A DNA stretch of 64,000 nt from an uncultured Oscillospiraceae bacterium (GTDB lineage Bacteria; Bacillota; Clostridia; Oscillospirales; Acutalibacteraceae). This document shows positions 58,335 to 64,000 of the stretch, in pieces. Below the pieces are notes generated by a model that did not search any database, was not told the DNA's origin, and worked only from the letters and a program-made list of their open reading frames with translations. The DNA is taken from assembly GCA_900541975.1 (NCBI GenBank), contig UQLR01000007.1, positions 43,765-107,764 on the forward strand. Reading direction: 5' to 3'. The translations under genes and the position numbers were made by a program. Numbering within the stretch: the first letter of the stretch is position 1; each line of letters begins with the position of its first letter.

Positions 58335-58763
58335 TTACCTTTCCTCCCATTCGATTGCTTTATTGGGGCAGCCTTTTACGCAAGCGGGGGTGCCGCCGGC
58401 GTTTTTAACACACAGCTCGCATTTTTGTATTACGCCGCTGTCTGTTGGGGAAATACAACCGTAAGGACAGCAGAGCACGCAGGTAAGGCAGCCCACGCAT
58501 TTTTCCTGATCCACAGAGATAACGCCGTCTTCCATTGAAAGCGCGCCTGTAATGCAGCCTTTTACGCACAGAGGTTCTTCGCAGTGCCGGCACGAAACGG
58601 CAAAGCTGACGGAATTGCGCTCTTCAATGCGGATTCTGGGATTAATGGTGATATTTTTCAACGCTTTAACCATGTCGTCCTTGCCAGAATTTGCAAACGC
58701 GCAGTAATATTCACAAAGATGGCAGCCAAGACACCATTTTTCATTTACGTAAATACGTTTCAT
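58335..58763 (-). CDS. 4Fe-4S polyferredoxin subunit
   Basis: 142 aa with four clusters' worth of cysteines: CLGCHLCEYYC, CRHCEEPLCVKGC, CVGCLTCVLCCPYGC and CELCVKN/CVKGCPNKA. This is the HycB/NrfC-like electron-transfer arrangement. Between the FMN and FAD subunit genes it is the obvious electron conduit of the split glutamate synthase. Confidence 0.92.
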   Translation of the reverse strand: MKRIYVNEKWCLGCHLCEYYCAFANSGKDDMVKALKNITINPRIRIEERNSVSFAVSCRHCEEPLCVKGCITGALSMEDGVISVDQEKCVGCLTCVLCCPYGCISPTDSGVIQKCELCVKNAGGTPACVKGCPNKAIEWEER

Positions 58764-58777
58764 TGAAAACCTCTCCT

Positions 58778-60283
58778 TTACTCGCCGGCATGCTTAATAC
58801 CCAGAATATCAAGCTCTTTTTGGTTTAAGCCGATTCCCCGGAGCATCAGCCGGTTGCCGCGCAGGGCTTCAATTGAATTAATCCCCATACCGCCCATCAT
58901 TTCTTTAATTTCATGGTCCCAGGCAGTTACAAGGTTTACAAGCCGTTCACAACCTATATTGGGATTTAAACGCCGTACAAGCTCTGGCCGCTGTGTGGCG
59001 ATTCCCCAGTTGCATTTGCCTGTCTGGCAGCTTCTGCACTGGTGGCAGCCAAGAGCCAGCAGTGCGCCGGTAGCAATGTATACTGCGTCTGCACCCAGTG
59101 CAACGGCCTTTACAATGTCTGAACTGTTGCGGATAGTACCGCCGACGACAAGGGAGACATTGCCGCGTATGCCTTCGTCGCGCAGGCGCTGGTCGACACA
59201 GGCAAGGGCAAGCTCGATGGGGATACCCACGTTGTCGCGAATTCTGGTGGGCGCCGCACCTGTACCGCCGCGGAAACCGTCAATGGCGATAATATCTGCA
59301 CCGCCTCTTGCAATACCGCTTGCTATAGCAGCAATATTATGTACGGCCGCAATTTTGACAATCACAGGTTTTTTATAATTTGTAGCTTCTTTCAGCGAAT
59401 ATACCAGCTGGCGAAGATCTTCAATGGAATAAATGTCGTGATGAGGCGCGGGGGAAATCGCGTCGGAGCCTTCCGGAATCATACGTGTTTTGGAAATATC
59501 GCCTACAATTTTGTTTCCGGGCAGATGCCCGCCAATACCAGGCTTGGCGCCCTGTCCGATCTTGATTTCAATCGCCGCTCCCTGCTCCAGGTAATCTTTG
59601 TAAACGCCGAAACGGCCGGACGCAACCTGTACGATCGTGTTTTTGCCGTATTTATAAAAATCTTTGTGCAGTCCGCCTTCTCCCGTGTTATAAAACGTAC
59701 CAAGCGCTTTAGCAGCTCGGGCCAGGCTTTCATGCGCATTATAACTGATAGAACCGTAAGACATGGCAGAAAACATAACGGGAACTTTAAGCTCCAGCTG
59801 CGGGGTCAGATTGTTCTTTATATTTCCCTTTTCATCGCGCTCAATATGGGACGGCTTTTTCCCAAGAAATGTTTTTGTTTCCATTGGTTCACGCAGCGGG
59901 TCGATCGAGGGGTTTGTAACCTGTGAAGCGTTGATCAGCATCTTATCCCAGTAAATGGGGTATTTTTGCGGATTCCCCATAGAAGACAGCAATACGCCGC
60001 CTGTACCCGCCTGCCGGTAGACTTCACTGATGGCGTCTTTGCTCCAGTTCGCATTTTCTTTAAACGTATGGTCGGTTTTAACAATTTTTAATGCTCTTGT
60101 GGGACATAGCGCCACGCAACGATGGCAGACAACACATTTGGACTCGTCTGCAAACATTCGATTCAGCTCTTTGTCGTAATGGTGTACATTATTTGCACAT
60201 TGACGTTCACAAACACGGCAGGTAATGCACCTTGTGTGATCGCGGATGACTTCGTATTCCGGATAAAGAAAATCAATAGGCAT
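58778..60283 (-). CDS. Glutamate synthase FMN-binding subunit (GltB2-like) with N-terminal ferredoxin domain
   Basis: 501 aa. Residues 15-70 hold two [4Fe-4S] motifs (CITCRVCERQC, CVVCHRCVALC). The rest is the archaeal-type GOGAT synthase barrel: FNTGEGGLHKDFY (rendered TGEGGLH), EIKIGQGAKPGIGGHLPG, AIDGFRGGTGAAP and a 3Fe-4S cluster site CHQCRSCQTGKCNW. It converts 2-oxoglutarate plus ammonia into glutamate at FMN. The start shares one base with the amidotransferase stop. Confidence 0.94.
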   Translation of the reverse strand: MPIDFLYPEYEVIRDHTRCITCRVCERQCANNVHHYDKELNRMFADESKCVVCHRCVALCPTRALKIVKTDHTFKENANWSKDAISEVYRQAGTGGVLLSSMGNPQKYPIYWDKMLINASQVTNPSIDPLREPMETKTFLGKKPSHIERDEKGNIKNNLTPQLELKVPVMFSAMSYGSISYNAHESLARAAKALGTFYNTGEGGLHKDFYKYGKNTIVQVASGRFGVYKDYLEQGAAIEIKIGQGAKPGIGGHLPGNKIVGDISKTRMIPEGSDAISPAPHHDIYSIEDLRQLVYSLKEATNYKKPVIVKIAAVHNIAAIASGIARGGADIIAIDGFRGGTGAAPTRIRDNVGIPIELALACVDQRLRDEGIRGNVSLVVGGTIRNSSDIVKAVALGADAVYIATGALLALGCHQCRSCQTGKCNWGIATQRPELVRRLNPNIGCERLVNLVTAWDHEIKEMMGGMGINSIEALRGNRLMLRGIGLNQKELDILGIKHAGE

Positions 60284-61371
60284 TACTTTGCACCTCCGTT
60301 TAACGTGACGACAACGGGCTCCCCGCCCTTTGGCGCCCAGATTTTGTCAAGCTGCGGCTGTATCGCGCGAATGGCCGCTTCTTCGCTTGCAATATAGACC
60401 ATGTCTTTTTTTTCACCAATCACCATGGAACGCAGTTTCAGTCTGTCGTTTAAAGCCATCAACCCGCCCTCAAAGCCGACCAATATGGAAAAAGGTCCGG
60501 TTACCAGAAAGCTTGCAAAAGCGTTGCGCAGGTAGGTCATACGCTCACGCTGTGCTTTGGGCATAGATTCAATTGTACTCCAAAAGGGAGCGGCCATAAC
60601 CCAGGCGGCTTCCTCATGGGTTAATCCCTGCTTTCTTACAAGATAGTCTATAATATAGGTAATCGCTTCCGTGTCAGTCAAAAGAGTACAGCTGTAGCCC
60701 ATCATTTCGATATAACGGCGGTTGGCGTCATAGGAAGAGATTTCTCCATTGTGAACCACCGAACAGCCTAACATGGCAAACGGGTGTGCGCCGCCCCACC
60801 AGCCGGGGGTGTTGGTTGGGTAACGTCCATGTGCCGTCCAGCAGTAACCTTCATATTCTTCCAGGCGGTAGAATACGCCTACGTCTTCGGGATAACCCAC
60901 TGCTTTAAAAGCTCCCATATCTTTACCGCTTGAAAAAACATAGGCACCGTTGATTTTCTCATTAATATGCATAACGCTTTTAAAAACAAATTCGTCTTCC
61001 GTTACCTGCATGGCAGATACTCTGTATGGAAGAGGCTTTAAAAAGTAACGCCAGATCAGGGGTTCGTCTGTAATTGTTTTGATCTGTCTGGTAGGCATTT
61101 TCGACATGCTGACAATTTCAAAATTTTCGCTGATATACTTGTAACCGTCTTCTCTGGCGATGTCGTTGTCATAAAAGACATGAAATGCGTAAAAATCCTT
61201 GAATTCGGGGTAGATCCCATATGCGGCAAAGCCGCCGCCAAGACCGTTGCTTCGGTCATGCATGACCGATATGGATTTAATCATGTCCTCGCCGTTAAAT
61301 CTGGTTCCGTTCCTTGAGAACATACCGGAAATTGCACAGCCTGAAGGAATTCTTACCTGTCCTTCTTTCAT
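60283..61371 (-). CDS. Glutamate synthase glutaminase subunit (class II amidotransferase, GltB1-like)
   Basis: 362 aa. A class II (Ntn) glutamine amidotransferase. The nucleophile appears to be Cys13 in IPSGCAISG, so a 12-residue propeptide must be removed; there is no Cys at position 2. Downstream motifs include HDRSNGLGGGFAAYG, AHGRYPTNTPGWWGGAHPF and VVHNGEISSYD, the oxyanion-hole region. It releases ammonia from glutamine for the FMN subunit. First gene of the operon. Confidence 0.92.
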   Translation of the reverse strand: MKEGQVRIPSGCAISGMFSRNGTRFNGEDMIKSISVMHDRSNGLGGGFAAYGIYPEFKDFYAFHVFYDNDIAREDGYKYISENFEIVSMSKMPTRQIKTITDEPLIWRYFLKPLPYRVSAMQVTEDEFVFKSVMHINEKINGAYVFSSGKDMGAFKAVGYPEDVGVFYRLEEYEGYCWTAHGRYPTNTPGWWGGAHPFAMLGCSVVHNGEISSYDANRRYIEMMGYSCTLLTDTEAITYIIDYLVRKQGLTHEEAAWVMAAPFWSTIESMPKAQRERMTYLRNAFASFLVTGPFSILVGFEGGLMALNDRLKLRSMVIGEKKDMVYIASEEAAIRAIQPQLDKIWAPKGGEPVVVTLNGGAK

Positions 61372-61390
61372 AACCTTTTCCTCCTCTGAT

Positions 61391-61441
61391 TTACACTTTG
61401 CAAAATTTTGTCAACTACGTACTGGTAAAACAGGCAAAGTG
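61391..61441 (-). repeat. Inverted repeat in the glutamate synthase leader
   Basis: CACTTTGC and GCAAAGTG, 8-bp arms in the 5' leader just before the amidotransferase start. Function unknown; could shape the RBS region. Confidence 0.4.
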
Positions 61442-61533
61442 TATTAAATATAAAAAAACAAACATCTGCGCACCTTGCTTTATCTATTCTATATATGAAA
61501 AAGCGCGGATGGTGTATGTGGTTTACCGAGAAA

Positions 61534-61563
61534 ATTATACATGAAGGGGAAGAAGCATGTCAA
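61534..61563 (-). promoter_or_regulatory. Sigma-A promoter of the glutamate synthase operon
   Basis: On the minus strand TTGACA (61563-61558) and TATAAT (61539-61534) with an 18-bp spacer. It gives a leader of about 155 nt. Confidence 0.8.
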
Positions 61564-61704
61564 GAAAAAAACATGAAAAATTTTAAATTTTTGCAATTTT
61601 TAAATATGATTATTTTATAATCCTGTGATTTTATACGATTTTGGCAAGTTTAACCTTATAAAAATGCAATTTTTTAATATAATCCTGCAAATTTCCAAAA
61701 AGCA

Positions 61705-61733
61705 TTGACAAATGGAAAAGAAGGGTATATACT
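61705..61733 (+). promoter_or_regulatory. Sigma-A promoter of glutamine synthetase
   Basis: TTGACA at 61705-61710 and TATACT at 61728-61733 with 17-bp spacing, back-to-back with the glutamate synthase promoter. Confidence 0.85.
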
Positions 61734-61751
61734 CAATGCAGAACACAGCAA

Positions 61752-61787
61752 AGGCGCTGTAGGGGTTGGTCCTCTACGGCGCTTTTT
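61752..61787 (+). terminator. Leader terminator (attenuator) upstream of glutamine synthetase
   Basis: GCGCTGTAGGGG pairs with CCTCTACGGCGC over a 5-base loop, followed by T5 and a second T5. It lies about 12 nt after the predicted transcription start and 40 nt before the gene, so transcription must pass it. Confidence 0.75.
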
Positions 61788-61827
61788 GTGTTTTTACAAA
61801 ATTATTTTAGGGATAGGAGTTTTTGAC

Positions 61828-63924
61828 ATGGTAAATGTACCGGAACTTTTTGGAAGCCTGGTTTTTGACGATGTCACGATGAAGGAAAGGCTTCCCAAGC
61901 AAACCTATAAGGCGCTGAAGAAGACGATCCAAAATGGCGAGCCTTTGGACATCAATGTTGCAAACATTGTTGCCAACGCAATGAAGGACTGGGCGGTTGA
62001 GCAGGGAGCCACCCATTATACCCACTGGTTCCAGCCTATGACCGGAATCACTGCCGAAAAGCACGACAGCTTTATAAGCCCTACCGACGACGGAAGAATT
62101 ATTATGGAATTTTCCGGCAAGGAGCTTATTAAGGGCGAGCCGGATGCTTCAAGCTTTCCCTCCGGAGGGTTGCGCGCTACGTTTGAAGCCAGGGGTTATA
62201 CCGCGTGGGATCCTACCTCCTATGCCTTTATTAAGGACAGTACGCTTTGTATTCCTACCGCGTTTTGTTCTTATACGGGCGAGTCGCTCGACAAAAAGAC
62301 GCCGCTTTTGCGTTCTATGGATCGTATCAGCACAGAAGCGCTGCGAATTCTACGCTTGTTTGGTGATACGGAAACCACAAGAGTGCAGACCACTGTTGGG
62401 CCAGAGCAGGAATATTTTCTGATCGATAAGAAGCTGTACGACCAGCGTAAGGATCTGATTTATACAGGCAGAACGCTGTTCGGCGCAAAGGCGCCAAAGG
62501 GCCAGGAGCTGGAGGACCACTATTTTGGGACGATCAAACCCAGAGTTTCAGAATACATGAAGGACCTGGACCGGGCGCTCTGGAAGCTGGGTGTTTTTGC
62601 AAAAACCAAGCACAACGAGGTCGCTCCCGCACAGCATGAGCTGGCGCCGATTTTTACCAGCAGCAACCTGGCGACCGACCACAACCAGCTTACAATGGAA
62701 ATGATGAAAAAGGTTGCAAGAAAGCACGGTATGGTCTGCCTGCTGCATGAAAAACCGTTTGCAGGCGTCAACGGCAGCGGCAAGCACAATAACTGGTCTG
62801 TTTCCACCAATACAGGGAAAAATTTATTAAGTCCCGGAAAAAATCCCAGAGAGAATACACAGTTTTTGCTGTTTTTGGCGGCTGTGATCAAGGGTGTGGA
62901 CGAATACCAGGACCTGTTGCGCATTTCTGTAGCAAGCGCCGGCAACGACCACCGTCTGGGTGCAAACGAAGCGCCGCCGGCAATTATTTCAGTATTTTTG
63001 GGCGATGAGCTGACCGCTATTTTTGATTCGATCGAAAACGGCTCGGATTATACGAACAAAAGCAGTGCAAACATGGAGATGGGTACGGTGGTGCTTCCCA
63101 ATATCAAAAAGGATACGACAGACCGCAACCGCACCTCTCCGTTTGCCTTTACCGGAAATAAGTTTGAATTCCGCATGTTGGGTTCTGCTGTGAACATTGC
63201 ATGCCCAAATCTTATGCTGAATACGATTGTTGCAGAGGAGCTTTCTGAATTTGCAGATGAGCTTGAAAAAGCAAAGGACTTTGACAAGGCGGTTATGAAG
63301 CTAATTAAAAAGACGATTAAAGCGCATAAACGTATTATTTTTAACGGCAACAATTACTCTGACGAATGGGTGGAAGAGGCAAAGAAGCGGGGGCTGCTGA
63401 ACCTGCGTACCATGCCCGAAGCTATGCCGTATTATATCAGTGATAAAAACGTCAAACTGTTTACAAAAAACAAAATTTTCACAGAAACCGAAATTCATTC
63501 GCGGTATGAGATCCAGCTGGAAAACTATTCGAAAATTTTGAACATAGAGGCACTGACAATGCTGGATATGGCAAAGAAAGATATTCTGCCGGCGGTTACT
63601 TCTTATGTGCGTGATCTTACAGATACGGCGCTTTCCAAGAAAGCGTTGTCGCCCGATTTGCCATGCGATTTTGAAGAGGACCTGATTGCGAAGCTTTCGG
63701 GACTGACCTCTTGTTTTGCAAAAAAGATCACCGCCTTGGAGCAGGTGCTTTTGAAGACAAAAGACATAGAGGGCGTACAGGAAATCGCCAATTTCTATGG
63801 AGAAGAAGTATTTCCGGCTATGCAGGAACTGCGTGCAGTTGGTGACGAAATGGAGATCAATACAGGCGCCGAATACTGGCCCTATCCTACTTACGGCGAA
63901 TTGCTGTTTGGCGTAAACGACTAA
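61828..63924 (+). CDS. glnN: Glutamine synthetase type III
   Basis: 698 aa from ATG 61828 after AGGAG; the longer frame runs through the leader terminator. GSIII hallmarks: [51 protein letters not shown] (metal Glu), [36 protein letters not shown] (the GSG-H-N-W ATP/glutamate site) and ANEAPPAI. It forms glutamine from glutamate, ATP and ammonium, completing the GS-GOGAT cycle with the divergent operon. Confidence 0.96.
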   Translation: MVNVPELFGSLVFDDVTMKERLPKQTYKALKKTIQNGEPLDINVANIVANAMKDWAVEQGATHYTHWFQPMTGITAEKHDSFISPTDDGRIIMEFSGKELIKGEPDASSFPSGGLRATFEARGYTAWDPTSYAFIKDSTLCIPTAFCSYTGESLDKKTPLLRSMDRISTEALRILRLFGDTETTRVQTTVGPEQEYFLIDKKLYDQRKDLIYTGRTLFGAKAPKGQELEDHYFGTIKPRVSEYMKDLDRALWKLGVFAKTKHNEVAPAQHELAPIFTSSNLATDHNQLTMEMMKKVARKHGMVCLLHEKPFAGVNGSGKHNNWSVSTNTGKNLLSPGKNPRENTQFLLFLAAVIKGVDEYQDLLRISVASAGNDHRLGANEAPPAIISVFLGDELTAIFDSIENGSDYTNKSSANMEMGTVVLPNIKKDTTDRNRTSPFAFTGNKFEFRMLGSAVNIACPNLMLNTIVAEELSEFADELEKAKDFDKAVMKLIKKTIKAHKRIIFNGNNYSDEWVEEAKKRGLLNLRTMPEAMPYYISDKNVKLFTKNKIFTETEIHSRYEIQLENYSKILNIEALTMLDMAKKDILPAVTSYVRDLTDTALSKKALSPDLPCDFEEDLIAKLSGLTSCFAKKITALEQVLLKTKDIEGVQEIANFYGEEVFPAMQELRAVGDEMEINTGAEYWPYPTYGELLFGVND

Positions 63925-63932
63925 AAGCGCGT

Positions 63933-63952
63933 GGTGGGAAAAGCCCACTTTT
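63933..63952 (+). terminator. Possible terminator of glnN
   Basis: GTGGG pairs with CCCAC across AAAAG, followed by TTTTG. A weak, short stem. Confidence 0.45.
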
Positions 63953-64000
63953 GCACAATGTACAAACAGCGCTTCCATTTTTTCATTTATTTCATTTATA

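Noticed and set aside
1..64000. CRISPR arrays or tRNA/rRNA genes
   Set aside because: No regularly spaced repeats and no cloverleaf other than the tmRNA acceptor/T-arm were seen by eye.

Overview
The window is a chromosomal segment of an anaerobic Gram-positive bacterium of the Bacillota, most likely class Clostridia. The evidence is an oxygen-sensitive class III ribonucleotide reductase (nrdD/nrdG), a type III glutamine synthetase, a split five-gene glutamate synthase, GTP-dependent PEP carboxykinase, YmdB, the YloV-recG order, consensus sigma-A promoters and strong AGGAGG ribosome binding sites. The genus cannot be fixed from the sequence.

Layout. 1-4709: polyamine-binding lipoprotein, DtxR-type regulator, aldo/keto reductase, a decayed chloride-channel gene, a scrap of a conjugative-element sigma factor, tcdA and smpB. 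4736-5090: tmRNA (ssrA). 5091-16791: an AT-richer genomic island abutting the tmRNA 3' end, bounded by two 48-bp near-identical repeats (46/48). Its mobility and regulatory-protease genes (serine recombinase, TnpV, ImmA) are all broken, but its cargo is intact. The cargo is a colinear minus-strand operon encoding an XRE regulator, a Prok-RING/zinc-ribbon membrane protein, a YukD-type ubiquitin-like protein ending in GG-VF, a UBA3-like E1, an E2 fused to membrane segments and an FHA-like domain, a secreted trypsin-like protease, two paralogous JAMM isopeptidases with membrane anchors (one with a LysM tail), and a second RING/DUF2628 membrane protein. A perfect TTGACA-17-TATAAT promoter drives it and a strong hairpin ends it. 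This complete, membrane-tethered bacterial ubiquitin-like conjugation system is the most exciting content of the window.

17238-21987: DUF3788, GNAT, SRPBCC and MBL proteins, then a MerR-ABC exporter operon. 22112-25069: anaerobic ribonucleotide reductase with an NrdR box. 25606-31455: alr, polA, a low-molecular-weight phosphatase, rimI, tsaD. 31755-33521: PEP carboxykinase. 33916-35763: XRE-AbrB regulator with an ABC exporter. 35927-39598: WYL regulator, GyrI-like, VOC and TfoX proteins, and a chloramphenicol acetyltransferase with a leader peptide and an RBS-sequestering hairpin (translational attenuation). 40181-44990: LysR/MerR-linked redox cluster with flavin reductase, flavodoxins, a decarboxylase-cupin and a cyclophilin-like lipoprotein. 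45233-53969: ymdB, fakA-like yloV, recG, sbcCD. 54110-56260: DD-carboxypeptidase and a DUF1275 protein. 56376-63924: split glutamate synthase operon divergent from type III glutamine synthetase, together an ammonium-assimilation unit.

Functional links: tsaD and tcdA act successively on t6A37 of tRNA; smpB and ssrA form the trans-translation pair; the glutamine synthetase and glutamate synthase genes form the GS-GOGAT cycle. Many start codons were moved downstream of the longest reading frame on the basis of ribosome binding sites.
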